Assembly (NCBI GenBank): GCA_031279015.1
Contig: JAITJI010000076.1
Coordinates: 1-41,588, forward strand
Direction of reading: 5' to 3'
Origin: Spirochaetaceae bacterium
GTDB lineage: Bacteria > Spirochaetota > Spirochaetia > Treponematales > Breznakiellaceae
Length of the DNA stretch: 41,588 bases
In this document: in pieces, positions 23,627 through 31,928 of the stretch
Layout of the letters: the number at the start of each line of letters is the position of its first letter
Position numbering within the stretch: the stretch's first letter is position 1
Notes under the pieces: generated by a model
Databases searched by the model: none
What the model was told of the DNA's origin: nothing
Seen by the model: the letters and a program-made list of their open reading frames with translations, nothing else
Made by a program: the position numbers and the translations under genes

Positions 23627-24751
23627 TCAGGGCCGGGTTTCCGGGGCTATCCCCAGGCAGGTAGCTACCCCCCGTTCCCGGCCGGGGATGCCCCGGTGGA
23701 TGGGAGTGTTGACCACCCGGACCTTTCCGTCATCGTAACGCAGGGCCAGGGCGGTGGAACCTCCGCCGTCAAAGTTGAGCCCCTCGGAGGCGCCCAGCCG
23801 TTTCAGCATGATGCCCAGTTCCCCTTCGGTGACGCCGATGCTGCCCGGGCGTCTACCGTCCACCACCAGAAGGTAGAGAGTCTTGCCGTCCGGGGACAGT
23901 CCCGCGGCGCTCCGGGGATGCCGGGCCTTGCTGCGTTTTTCCACCGCCCCGGGGACTGCGCCTTCCCGGAGAACGATGTGAAATCCCCCCACCGCATGGG
24001 TGATCCGCCGCAGTTCCTCCCCTTCAAGGATCGCCTGATTCACAATAGCGGCCCTGAATCCTCCGCCCTCTGCTTCGGCCTCCCGGTAAAAAACCAGGGC
24101 GTCAAAGCCGGGATTGGGGAGGGAGATCAGGCGTCCCCCGGCAATGGTGATGCCATCGATGGTCCTGTCTTCCCCTATTTTTGCAGAAACCGGACTGAAG
24201 GGGTTGGCATTGATCCCCGCAAGGCAGTCATACCGCTTGACAAAACCGCTCACCCGGGTGCTGGGGATTACCCCTATCGGGGATAAGCCGGCGCTTTCGA
24301 TCTCTTCCGGGGCTTCCGGCCTTTCCGCGCCTCCCCCTTCCGCCGGTTCCTGTCCGCTTACAACAATTGCCAGGTCCGCTTCCCCCAGATCCACCCGCAG
24401 GGCCCAAAATTCAAGCCGGGGTTTTCCTACCGTACCGGCAAAGTAACCAAGGCCCGGTATACGGTCCTCCGCAAAGGGCAGCCACCGGGGGGAAAGGTCC
24501 TCAATGGAAACCGCCCGGGAAACCCCGGACCTTCCGGCAGGGACGGTGACCGGCGAAAGGGTAGAGCAGGAACAGAGACCTGTGCCGATAGAGAAGACCA
24601 GGATCAGGCAGAAGCGGAGAAGGAATCCTTTGAATAATGGAAGATGTCCCGGACAAACAGGGACAAGACAGGAGGAGGCCGATTCAGATCGGATGATCGT
24701 CCCGGAGAACCGGATGTTTCCGTTGCCCACTCCTCCTTTCTTATGATTCAT
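23627..24751 (-). CDS. Phosphodiester glycosidase (NAGPA/DUF2233) family envelope protein
   Basis: 374-aa protein with a C-terminal NAGPA-type domain, named for the human enzyme that uncovers mannose-6-phosphate. Signature segments: CLAGINANPFSP, HPRSAAGLSPDGKTLYLLVVDGRRPGSIGVTEGELGIMLKRLGASEGLNFDGGGSTALAL and NTPIHRGIPGRERGVATCLGI. Bacterial members act on cell-wall or capsule phosphodiester sugars. An N-terminal hydrophobic segment (about 43-60, GFLLRFCLILVFSIGTGLCSC) ends in a lipobox-like LCSC, so a lipoprotein is likely. About 40 residues precede that segment. ATG 24751 overlaps the rpsU stop (TAATG), but AGGAGG occurs a few codons inside, so the true start may be further down. Confidence 0.8.
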   Translation of the reverse strand: MNHKKGGVGNGNIRFSGTIIRSESASSCLVPVCPGHLPLFKGFLLRFCLILVFSIGTGLCSCSTLSPVTVPAGRSGVSRAVSIEDLSPRWLPFAEDRIPGLGYFAGTVGKPRLEFWALRVDLGEADLAIVVSGQEPAEGGGAERPEAPEEIESAGLSPIGVIPSTRVSGFVKRYDCLAGINANPFSPVSAKIGEDRTIDGITIAGGRLISLPNPGFDALVFYREAEAEGGGFRAAIVNQAILEGEELRRITHAVGGFHIVLREGAVPGAVEKRSKARHPRSAAGLSPDGKTLYLLVVDGRRPGSIGVTEGELGIMLKRLGASEGLNFDGGGSTALALRYDDGKVRVVNTPIHRGIPGRERGVATCLGIAPETRP

Positions 24752-24954
24752 TAATAATCGGACTTACCCTTTCGGGATTTTTTCAGAAGTTTTCGTTGAA
24801 TCGCTTTCTTTTTTCTGTTTAAGATAGTAGAAGGTTTTTCGTAGTATTCCCGTTTTTTGTACTCCCGGATGATACCTTCCTTTTCAACCATCCGTTTAAA
24901 CCGTTTGATAGCCTTTTCCAATATCTCGTTATCATCAACGATGATATGCGCCAA
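24751..24954 (-). CDS. rpsU: 30S ribosomal protein S21
   Basis: Small basic ribosomal protein of 67 aa ([42 protein letters not shown], ending in a K/R-rich tail), which binds near the 3' end of 16S rRNA and helps initiation. The start is taken as TTG 24954, because AAAGGAGG ends eight bases before it and the product then begins MAHIIV as in the family; the GTG at 24963 lies inside the Shine-Dalgarno. Promoter-like TTGACA-N16-TAAGAT lies at 25068-25041, inside the end of the M23 gene. The leader can fold in two mutually exclusive ways next to the Shine-Dalgarno. The NAGPA-type gene follows by TAATG overlap. Confidence 0.95.
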   Translation of the reverse strand: MAHIIVDDNEILEKAIKRFKRMVEKEGIIREYKKREYYEKPSTILNRKKKAIQRKLLKKSRKGKSDY

Positions 24955-24973
24955 AAAAATCACCTCCTTTCCC

Positions 24974-25019
24974 GCAGGTTATGCTCTGATTACGAGTCTC
25001 CTTCCGGAACCTGCCGGAA
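24974..25019 (-). promoter_or_regulatory. rpsU leader with two mutually exclusive hairpins
   Basis: In the RNA sense, TTCCGG (25019-25014) pairs with CCGGAA (25007-25002) around CAGGTT. Alternatively GCAGGTT (25014-25008) pairs with AACCTGC (24980-24974), which ends three bases before the AAAGGAGG. The segments overlap, so only one can form at a time, as in an attenuator or autoregulatory leader. Confidence 0.4.
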
Positions 25020-25030
25020 ATACAAGAGTC

Positions 25031-26179
25031 TCATCTCTGTATCTTACTAAAAATAACTTCTTTGTCAAGGATGGGTCGGACCAGAAAGGCATCGGGGTCC
25101 GTGGTTTCTCCGGCAACCCGAATCTCCCAGTGCAGATGGGGACCCGTGGCGAGGCCTGTTGACCCCGATTCCCCCAGGATTTCTCCGGCTCCTACTACGC
25201 TCCCCTCGGTCACCCGGATTGTATCCAGATGGTAGTAGAGGGAATAGACCCCCGGCAGGTGTTCGATGATCACCGAATTACCGGTAACTATCCTGAACCG
25301 GGCCAGGATCACCCTGCCGGCAGCGCAGGCGCCGACCCTTGTCCCCCGGGGCACCCCGTAATCGATGCCCCCGTGGATTGAGGTATTGCTCTTGCCGTCG
25401 GAATAGCGAAAAATCCGGCGATCCCCAAAGAAACCGGTTCGCCGGGTACTGCTCACGGGGGGAACAAAGGGATCCGTCGTGTAGATATGGTTTTCGTTCC
25501 GGTTCAGTATGGCCCAGAGCTGTTCCGCTTCCCTTGTTTTTTCAGGGTCCGGCGTTCTGTGGATGGTTGTATTCTCCTCATCCAGGGCGATCTCTTCGGA
25601 ATAAAAGTCCCGGTTGCCTATGCGTATGGGGATTTCCTCCACCAGCTCCGTCCCCCGTTCCACCCTGATGCCGGCGGGACCCGGCTGTGTGGTGGAAGGG
25701 ACCCCCAGGAGCGCTGCCAGGAGGAGGCCGCCGGTTGCCTGCCCGGAAGCCGGCTTTGTTCCCCATAGGGACTCCGTTTCCAGGTCAAAAAAAACCGCCC
25801 GGGTCAGCCGTTGCCCCTGTCCGTTTACCAGCACTGCCCGGAGGCCGCCGGTCCCCTCTCCGGTCCCGGGGATCATGATCACGGCAAGGGGCTCTCCGGG
25901 TCTTATACCCTCGGGAATCAAAACGAATCGGGATTCCGCCTCCGGCTGCCCGGCTTCCGCGGCAGGGGGGGACGGTTCCGCCGCCGGGGCTGTCCGGAGA
26001 TCCGGAACTTCCGCCTCCGGCAGGGACGGGGTGGGATTCCTGTCCTGCCCGCCGCCCCCGCCGCTGAGGAGGATCGGACAGCAAACCGCCAGCATCAGCA
26101 CGGTAAAGAACCGGCGGCGCAGGACGGCGCGGCCCGGAATACGGCGTAAGGTATCTTTTTGCATACCCCGGAGGATCAC
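25031..26179 (-). CDS. M23-family peptidoglycan endopeptidase (LytM type), exported
   Basis: 382-aa zinc metallopeptidase acting on peptidoglycan cross-bridges. An N-terminal basic stretch and hydrophobic segment (FFTVLMLAVCCPILLS) serve as signal peptide or anchor, with a cysteine pair that might be lipidated. A proline/alanine/glutamate-rich linker (about 45-85) follows. The C-terminal catalytic domain has the metal motif His269-x3-Asp273 (IHGGIDYG), His317 (YYHLDT) and the His348-x-His350 pair (GPHLHWEI). All four are present, so the enzyme should be active rather than a degenerate activator. GTG 26179 overlaps the recJ stop as GTGA; ATG 26164 is the alternative. It is the last gene of the argA-recO-deoA-recJ operon. 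Confidence 0.9.
   Translation of the reverse strand: MILRGMQKDTLRRIPGRAVLRRRFFTVLMLAVCCPILLSGGGGGQDRNPTPSLPEAEVPDLRTAPAAEPSPPAAEAGQPEAESRFVLIPEGIRPGEPLAVIMIPGTGEGTGGLRAVLVNGQGQRLTRAVFFDLETESLWGTKPASGQATGGLLLAALLGVPSTTQPGPAGIRVERGTELVEEIPIRIGNRDFYSEEIALDEENTTIHRTPDPEKTREAEQLWAILNRNENHIYTTDPFVPPVSSTRRTGFFGDRRIFRYSDGKSNTSIHGGIDYGVPRGTRVGACAAGRVILARFRIVTGNSVIIEHLPGVYSLYYHLDTIRVTEGSVVGAGEILGESGSTGLATGPHLHWEIRVAGETTDPDAFLVRPILDKEVIFSKIQR
25041..25068 (-). promoter_or_regulatory. rpsU promoter inside the M23 gene
   Basis: Minus strand TTGACA (25068-25063), 16-bp spacer, TAAGAT (25046-25041). The start near 25034 gives a leader of about 80 nt that contains the alternative hairpins. Confidence 0.5.
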
Positions 26180-28299
26180 TCTTCCCCGCTTCTTCGGAGA
26201 TCGGTAACGATGATCTGGAGGGTTTCGGTACCGTTAAACCAGTTCCGGTTAAAGGTAAAGATCAGATCCACCGTATCATTCAGATCGAATTCCCGCTTTA
26301 CCTTGTCGGCAGCCTGCCAGTACACCGCAGGCCACTTGTTTTTTCCCGTGTCCAGGGTTAGTTTGACATGCTTCGCATCGGCCTTACCCATGAAGGAGAG
26401 TTCCGTCACCTTGAGCCCCCGGGATATGAAGGTGAGGAGGCCATTCTCTTCGCCGTAGGGTTCAAAACGATCTATCAGTTTGAAAATGTCCGGCGTAAGG
26501 TAGGAAAGGGGGAGTTCCGCATCAATGACGACGATTTCTTCCTCCGTTGTCAACTCTATGGAGCGGGCGGCGATCTTAAGCCGCTCCAGGAAGCATTCCC
26601 AGTTGGTTTTTCGCATGCTGAAGCCGGCGGCAAAGTCGTGCCCCCCCCAATCCAGGAAGAGATCGGCGTTTTGCTCCAGGAGTCCCCGCAGATCCCAGCC
26701 CCGGGTGGAACGGAAGGAACCGACGGCGGTATCTTCACCCAGGGAAACCACCAGGGCGGGGACCTTAAAGCGGCTGATCAGCCGGTTCGCCATGACCCCC
26801 GTGATTCCCCGGTAGATGCCCTCTCCGGAGGCGAGGACCAGTTTGCCGTCGTACAGGGCGAGGCTCTTCGCGGCCTGGGGCTCCACCAGGGTCCAGATAT
26901 CGGTTCCCAGCCGCTTCCGTTCCTCATTGAGGGCGAGGATCTCATCCGCAAGACGATCCCGCTCCCGGGGATCCCCCGAGAGGAGCAGGGCGACAGCCTT
27001 GTCGGGGCTGCCCATCCGGCCTGTGGCGTTGATAGTGGGACAGATCTGCCAGGAGAGTTCGTAGGTTCCCAGCCGTCTGCCCGAAAGGTTGAGTTTGAAG
27101 AGGAGATCCGAGAGTCCGGGCTGGGGCTTTTCCGTCAGGGATGTGATACCGGAACGGATGATGATCCGGTTTTCATCTTTCAGGGGCATGATATCCGCCA
27201 CGGTTCCCAGAGCGGCGAGTTGGAGGTCCGGAAGGTCTTCACCGGTAAAATGGCGCTCCCGCCGTTGTATAAAAGAGGTGAAGAGATTGATGAAGACGTC
27301 CAGTTCTTCCGGTGGTTTTTCCGAGTATTTTGCTATCCGGGAAAGCTCCCGGATCCGGAGGAGGCTTTTGCCCGCGGTCTGGGGGATCTCCTTCCCGATC
27401 TCCGGGGCCATATCGAGCATATACACTTCAAAACCGGTACCGAAGATCCGCTCCAGGGTCTTTTTCTGCAGCGCCTCGTCCCAGGTGAATATCTGCTGGC
27501 CTTCAAAAAAGGCAGGAAGCCGGGTTTCGCCTATGCTGAGCATCCCGGGTACCACCGTTTCGGTCAACCGGTCAACGACTACGAGGTTCCGCAGTTTGGC
27601 TGCCTCAATGATGTAGGCATCGTTAAGGGGCCGGGTGTTGAGGAGGCAGATCGAATGGCCGTAGGTGTCGCTCTTCAGGGCGAAACGCAGGGCGGAGACG
27701 AGTTTGTACGCCACCCCGCAGCCCGAGAGATGCCGGAAGGGGTAGTTTGCCGAGGGAAGCTTCGGATTCACCACCGCCAGTGCGGGGGGAAGCTGCTCCT
27801 GGGGATTGTGGTGATCCGTTACGATCACGTCAATACCAAGTTTCCCCGCTCTTTCAATCTCCGCAATGTTTGAGATCCCGCAGTCCACGGTGATGATCAG
27901 GGTTCCCCCGGCCGCGGCGAATTCATCCACCGCAATGGCGGAAAGACCGTAGGGATCATCCCCCATGGGAAGGCGCCACCCTACATCCATCCCCAGGCGG
28001 GAGAGGAAACCCGTTACCAGGGCGGTACTGGTGATGCCGTCCACATCCCGGTCGCCAAAGATGAGAATCTTTTCCCCCTCTTCCTTTGCGGCGAGGATCC
28101 GATCCACCGCATCTTCCATTGCCGGCAACTCAAAGGGATTCCGCAGATACCGGGGATCATCCTCAAGGAAGTACCGGACATCCTCCCCCCCGGTAATACC
28201 CCGGCGCACCAGGATCGAGGCGGTGAGGAGATCGCAGCCGTATTTTTCCGCCATACCCTTGACCAGTTCCGGGGGGGCATCTTTTTTTTTCCAATTCAT
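26176..28299 (-). CDS. recJ: Single-stranded-DNA exonuclease RecJ, with insertion
   Basis: 5'-3' ssDNA exonuclease of the DHH family, used in recombination and mismatch repair. Motif I is FGDRDVDGITS (Asp83, 85, 87), the DHH motif is TDHHNP (162-164), and motif III is SGCGVAYKL near 192-200. Motif IV, LAALGTVADIMPL, comes only at about 361-373. In typical RecJ these last two motifs lie about 25 residues apart; here some 135 residues (about 215-350) are inserted. That explains the length of 707 aa against about 570 in typical enzymes. NATGRMG and GGHDFAAGFSM complete the core and a C-terminal OB-like region follows. ATG 28299 lies one base after the deoA stop. Confidence 0.95.
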   Translation of the reverse strand: MNWKKKDAPPELVKGMAEKYGCDLLTASILVRRGITGGEDVRYFLEDDPRYLRNPFELPAMEDAVDRILAAKEEGEKILIFGDRDVDGITSTALVTGFLSRLGMDVGWRLPMGDDPYGLSAIAVDEFAAAGGTLIITVDCGISNIAEIERAGKLGIDVIVTDHHNPQEQLPPALAVVNPKLPSANYPFRHLSGCGVAYKLVSALRFALKSDTYGHSICLLNTRPLNDAYIIEAAKLRNLVVVDRLTETVVPGMLSIGETRLPAFFEGQQIFTWDEALQKKTLERIFGTGFEVYMLDMAPEIGKEIPQTAGKSLLRIRELSRIAKYSEKPPEELDVFINLFTSFIQRRERHFTGEDLPDLQLAALGTVADIMPLKDENRIIIRSGITSLTEKPQPGLSDLLFKLNLSGRRLGTYELSWQICPTINATGRMGSPDKAVALLLSGDPRERDRLADEILALNEERKRLGTDIWTLVEPQAAKSLALYDGKLVLASGEGIYRGITGVMANRLISRFKVPALVVSLGEDTAVGSFRSTRGWDLRGLLEQNADLFLDWGGHDFAAGFSMRKTNWECFLERLKIAARSIELTTEEEIVVIDAELPLSYLTPDIFKLIDRFEPYGEENGLLTFISRGLKVTELSFMGKADAKHVKLTLDTGKNKWPAVYWQAADKVKREFDLNDTVDLIFTFNRNWFNGTETLQIIVTDLRRSGEE

Positions 28300-28300
28300 T

Positions 28301-29605
28301 CTATATTATTTCCTTTAATACCAGGGATCGCGGCGCCGGGGCGGTCCTTCCGTATTCCACCGCCTCCGCAAGCAGGGGCAGGGACGTGTTGAGTCCCTCC
28401 GCGTCCCGGGCCCAAACGGTCATGATGAGGTCCCCTGCCGCGACGGGGTCCCCCCTCTTCCGGTGCAGCTGTATTCCTGCGGTGGGACTCACCGAATCTC
28501 CGGTCCGGTTCCTGCCGACCCCGAGCAGTACCCCCGCCCGGCCCACCTGCCCCGCGTTTATCCGGGTGATATAGCCTGGTTGCTTCGCCCGGACCTCCCC
28601 CCGGTATTCCGGCCGGTAGTTTCCCCGGAGCTCCAGGAATTGTTTGACATCTCCCCCCTGACTTTGGATATTGTCCAGGAAGAGCTGCCGGGGTCTGCCG
28701 CCGGCAAGACTCTCCTCACAGAGCCGGCGGCCCTCCTCCGGGCCGGCGGCCATACCTCCAAGCATTGCCATCCGGGCCGCCAGTTCCAGGGTCACCTCCA
28801 TGAGGTCCCCGGGTCCTTTCCCCTCAAGACAGTCGAGGCTTTCCTCCACCTCAAGAAAATTGCCCACCATCCTGCCCAGGGGTTCATCCATATCGGTGAG
28901 GAGGGCGATTATCCGTTTGCCCATGGCCTTTCCGGTATCCACCAGGGACCGGGCGAGGCGCTCCGCATCTTCAACCTTCTGCATAAAGGCCCCGGAACCG
29001 AATTTGACATCCAGAACCAGGGCGTCCGCCCCTTCTGCGGCTTTTTTTGAGAGGATGCTGGCGGTGATGAGGGGAATAGATTCCACCGTGGCGGTTACAT
29101 CCCGCAGGGCGTAGAGAAGCTTGTCCGCCGGGACGATGTCCTTGGTCTGGCCGGTCATGACAAAGCCATTTTGCCGAATGATGCTGCGGAACTGTTCCAC
29201 CGAAAGGTTTGTCCGGTATCCGGGGATGGCCTCCAGCTTGTCCAGGGTTCCTCCTGTATGCCCCAGGGCCCGGCCGGACATCATAGGGTCCCGAATTCCC
29301 AGAGACGCCGCCAGGGGCGCCAGGATCAGGCTTGTCTTGTCCCCCACGCCACCGGTGGAATGCTTATCCACAAAGGGGCCGGAGATGCCCGACAGATCGA
29401 TCACCGCCCCGGATTTGAGCATCACCCCGGTCAGCGCCGCGGTTTCCGCCGGACTCATCCCCTGAAAAAACACCGCCATGGCCCATGCGGCAACCTGGTA
29501 GTCGGGGATCTCCCCTGCCACATAGCCCTCAATCAGGAATGCTATTTCTTCCCGGGAGAGTTCTTTTCCGACCCGCTTGTTCATGATAATATCTACAGCC
29601 CGCAT
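28301..29605 (-). CDS. deoA: Pyrimidine-nucleoside (thymidine) phosphorylase
   Basis: Nucleoside salvage enzyme of 434 aa that phosphorolyses thymidine, deoxyuridine or uridine to base and (deoxy)ribose-1-phosphate. The phosphate/nucleoside site KHSTGGVGDKTSL is at 81-92, with ALGHTGGTLDKLEAIPGY and DVTATVESIPLITASILSKK; the C-terminal domain has GVGRNRTGDSVSPTAGI and GDPVAAGDLI. The length is normal. The sequence fits both DeoA and the broader Pdp group, so the base preference is not certain. It has an AAGGA before ATG 29605, lies 36 bp after recO, and its stop is one base from the recJ start, so it is part of the same operon. Its presence among repair genes has no evident functional meaning. 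Confidence 0.93.
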   Translation of the reverse strand: MRAVDIIMNKRVGKELSREEIAFLIEGYVAGEIPDYQVAAWAMAVFFQGMSPAETAALTGVMLKSGAVIDLSGISGPFVDKHSTGGVGDKTSLILAPLAASLGIRDPMMSGRALGHTGGTLDKLEAIPGYRTNLSVEQFRSIIRQNGFVMTGQTKDIVPADKLLYALRDVTATVESIPLITASILSKKAAEGADALVLDVKFGSGAFMQKVEDAERLARSLVDTGKAMGKRIIALLTDMDEPLGRMVGNFLEVEESLDCLEGKGPGDLMEVTLELAARMAMLGGMAAGPEEGRRLCEESLAGGRPRQLFLDNIQSQGGDVKQFLELRGNYRPEYRGEVRAKQPGYITRINAGQVGRAGVLLGVGRNRTGDSVSPTAGIQLHRKRGDPVAAGDLIMTVWARDAEGLNTSLPLLAEAVEYGRTAPAPRSLVLKEII

Positions 29606-29641
29606 TAATTCCTTCCCTCCGTTTATGTTTTTCCGGCATCT

Positions 29642-30436
29642 CTAAAGCTCATCCCAGGTGCCAAGAGGCCTTCCAAAAAGCCCGGCCAGAATATCCGTCA
29701 CCAGGGCCTTTGCCTGGGCAAGGGATACCGCATCCGGAACCCCGCCGGGCCGGGACGGGTCCGGGGTATCCGCAGATAAAAGCCAGCGCCGCGCTCCGGG
29801 GCCCAGGGGCAAGTAGTCTCCGGAGTCCCGCCGGGGGGAACGCCCCCCCCTATTACCGGCCTCCCAAGTCTCCGGCCCCCCTCCCGCACAGGCGGGACAG
29901 AGCAGAATTCCCTCCCGCCGGACATACCATAGTACCCCATCGGCGGGGGCTTCACAAGCGCAGGAGCCGCAGCGGATCAGTTCCGGCCGGCAACCGAGAA
30001 CATCCGTCCAGTCCCATAAAAAACGGATGAGAATCTCCGGGCAGAGGCCTTCATCCGCCCTTTCCAGGGTATCCAGGGCCCTGCCGGCAAGGTCCAGGGC
30101 TCTTGTCCATTCACCCCCTCCGCCGTGGGCGGTCAGGATCGTTTCCGCCACCGCCGATGCGGCGGCGCTCCGTTCGTATCTCTCCCGGATTCCCGGCCGC
30201 CAGGCCGTCACATCAAAATCGGTGACCTTCCGGGAATCCCGAACCGGATCATGGTATATCCAGAGGGTCCCCTGATGAAAGGGCGCGGCATAGGCACGGA
30301 GCCTGCTTTTTGGCCCGCCAAAGAGGGTGGCCCGGAGGATCCCCTCCTCGGCGGTGAGAAACCACAGGTCCCGGTTGGATTCCCCCGAGGAACGCGCCCG
30401 GAGGATCAGGGCTGAATAGGTACAGGTCCGGACCAT
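29642..30436 (-). CDS. recO: DNA repair protein RecO
   Basis: 264-aa recombination mediator that with RecR loads RecA on SSB-coated single strands. The N-terminal OB fold is recognisable (TYSALILRARSSGESNRDLWFLTAEEGILRATLFGG), followed by the helical domain and a four-cysteine zinc site Cys156-x2-Cys159 ... Cys180-x2-Cys183 (CGSC, CPAC). A glycine- and arginine-rich stretch after the second pair is not usual and may be a loop. GAGG five bases before ATG 30436 and an 11-bp gap to argA support co-transcription. It is functionally related to recJ two genes downstream, as both act in RecF-pathway gap repair. Confidence 0.9.
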   Translation of the reverse strand: MVRTCTYSALILRARSSGESNRDLWFLTAEEGILRATLFGGPKSRLRAYAAPFHQGTLWIYHDPVRDSRKVTDFDVTAWRPGIRERYERSAAASAVAETILTAHGGGGEWTRALDLAGRALDTLERADEGLCPEILIRFLWDWTDVLGCRPELIRCGSCACEAPADGVLWYVRREGILLCPACAGGGPETWEAGNRGGRSPRRDSGDYLPLGPGARRWLLSADTPDPSRPGGVPDAVSLAQAKALVTDILAGLFGRPLGTWDEL

Positions 30437-30447
30437 GGGGACCTCAG

Positions 30448-31791
30448 TTACCGTAATTCCAGGGCAAAAACCTTACTTTTCCGTTTCAGGTCATACTGTT
30501 TCCTGCGTTGTTCCGGAAGACTCTCTGCGGAACACTCCTTAAAGCCCAGGAATTCAAACCAGTCATGAGTCCGGGTGGTGAGCACAAAAACCCGGTGCAA
30601 GCCCTTTTCCCTTGCCTCATCAATGAGGAAGCGGACGATACGGCTGCCCAGGCCCATATCGGTGTAGGCCGGATCGGTGGCTATTGCGGCAATTTCCCCC
30701 TGGCCTCCCTCCCAGTTGTGGAGGGCCCCGCAGGCGTGGATGGAACCGTCAATTTCAAATACCGCGTAATCATCCTGTTTTCCCCGGATATCCTCAATTC
30801 CCCGGCGGATCAGAATCCCCTGCTGCATCAGGGGTTCCATGAGTCTGAGAACATCGGGGATGTCCGAGGTTTTCAGGGTGCGGATGGATTCGTATTCATC
30901 GGCGTAAACCATGGTGCCCACCCCCAGGTTGGAGAAAAGTTCCCGGAGAATGGCCCCGCGTTCCCGGCCGTCTATGATATGTACCCGCTCCACCCCCGCC
31001 CGGGAGGCCCGCAGGGCCAGATCCAGTTCGGTCAGGGCCTTATCATCCCTTCCTGCCGCCGCGGCATTGGCCGCCAGGAGGGCCTCCGCTTCCGGGGGAC
31101 TAAGGCGGATCACCTGTCCGTGCTCTCCTATGGCGATGCCGTCCGGCAAGGCATAGGCGCCTGTTCTGATACCCCCCTGCGCGGAAATGATGAAGAGCTT
31201 TACCGCCCCCAGGGCAATGGAAACGGACAGGGCGATTTCATTGCTGGGTACATTGTAGGATTTTCCCGTGGGACTCCAGCCGATACAGGGGAGGATGGGG
31301 ACCATCCCCAGATTCAGAATCCGTCCCAGGGAATCGATAAAGATCTTGTCTACCTTACCCGTATGCTCCATATCAAGACCGTTCACCACTCCCAGCCCCC
31401 GGGCCCGGACAAAGTTCCCCGTTACCGCATCCACCCGGTCCGCAGAAAGACCGGTCATGAACCGGGTCGCCACATGAAAGGCCGCCATCTCCACAAAGGG
31501 CATGGCCGCGCCGGCGGTGATCCGGGTTGTTCCCGCATAATTTGAATGGATACCGTATTCCGTCAGTACCGCGTCTATCCATTCTTTGGCCCCGGGCACG
31601 ATCACCACCCGGAATCCCGTCCGGGCCAGCAGGGCCAGATCCCGTACAAGATGGGGAAAGGACGGCTCTTCGGTCACGGGAAAATCAATTTTGAATACCA
31701 TGGTAGAACCCTTGAAGCGGCTCTGGTAATGGAAGGCTTCCCGGATACGATCAACCTGGGTTTCATCTGCCATGGTTCGGAATGTACTCAT
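30448..31791 (-). CDS. argA: N-acetylglutamate synthase (ArgA type)
   Basis: First enzyme of arginine biosynthesis, acetylating glutamate from acetyl-CoA; 447 aa, the same size as classical ArgA. The N-terminal two-thirds are an amino-acid-kinase fold used for arginine feedback (VVIVPGAKEWIDAVLTEYGI, GWSPTGKSYNVPSNEIALSVSIALGA). The C-terminal GNAT domain, about 300-447, has GEIAAIATDPAYTDMGLGSRIVRFLIDEAREKGLHRVFVLTTRTHDWFEFLGF, including the acetyl-CoA loop. ATG 31791 lies six bases after TACAAT and has no Shine-Dalgarno. It leads the argA-recO-deoA-recJ-M23 operon. No other arg genes are in the window. Confidence 0.93.
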   Translation of the reverse strand: MSTFRTMADETQVDRIREAFHYQSRFKGSTMVFKIDFPVTEEPSFPHLVRDLALLARTGFRVVIVPGAKEWIDAVLTEYGIHSNYAGTTRITAGAAMPFVEMAAFHVATRFMTGLSADRVDAVTGNFVRARGLGVVNGLDMEHTGKVDKIFIDSLGRILNLGMVPILPCIGWSPTGKSYNVPSNEIALSVSIALGAVKLFIISAQGGIRTGAYALPDGIAIGEHGQVIRLSPPEAEALLAANAAAAGRDDKALTELDLALRASRAGVERVHIIDGRERGAILRELFSNLGVGTMVYADEYESIRTLKTSDIPDVLRLMEPLMQQGILIRRGIEDIRGKQDDYAVFEIDGSIHACGALHNWEGGQGEIAAIATDPAYTDMGLGSRIVRFLIDEAREKGLHRVFVLTTRTHDWFEFLGFKECSAESLPEQRRKQYDLKRKSKVFALELR

Positions 31792-31797
31792 AGCATC

Positions 31798-31827
31798 ATT
31801 GTAATACGGACGCCTGCCGAATGAAAA
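31798..31827 (-). promoter_or_regulatory. argA operon promoter
   Basis: Minus strand TTTTCA (31827-31822), 18-bp spacer, TACAAT (31803-31798), then six bases to ATG 31791. The -35 is moderate. An inverted repeat lies 25 bp further upstream. Confidence 0.5.
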
Positions 31828-31851
31828 GGAGCTTCTTTATCCCCGCCGCCA

Positions 31852-31891
31852 TTAAAATGAGCCATTCCTGAACCGTGGCGCGTCATTTTAA
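31852..31891. repeat. Inverted repeat upstream of argA
   Basis: TTAAAATGA (31852-31860) pairs perfectly with TCATTTTAA (31883-31891); inside, GCCA (31861-31864) pairs with TGGC (31876-31879), with a three-base bulge. It lies just upstream of the argA -35, so it is either an operator or the end of some other transcript. It is not followed by a strong T-run. Confidence 0.6.
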
Positions 31892-31912
31892 GAGATGTAC
31901 CCGAAAATCCGT

Positions 31913-31928
31913 CCGCGTTGCGCCACGT
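31913..31928 (-). repeat. 16-bp intergenic repeat, copy B
   Basis: Minus-strand ACGTGGCGCAACGCGG, one mismatch from copy A at 12538-12553, followed in both copies by GGATTT. The remaining sequence to 32092 shows no gene or other feature that I can support. Confidence 0.5.

Noticed and set aside
23590-23660. GC-rich inverted repeat between the flcA-like gene and the NAGPA gene as a possible terminator.
   Set aside because: It overlaps coding sequence of the NAGPA gene and lacks a proper T-tract on either strand.
26368-27873. Open frame of about 500 codons on the plus strand.
   Set aside because: Shadow of recJ; glycine/proline-rich, with no family features.
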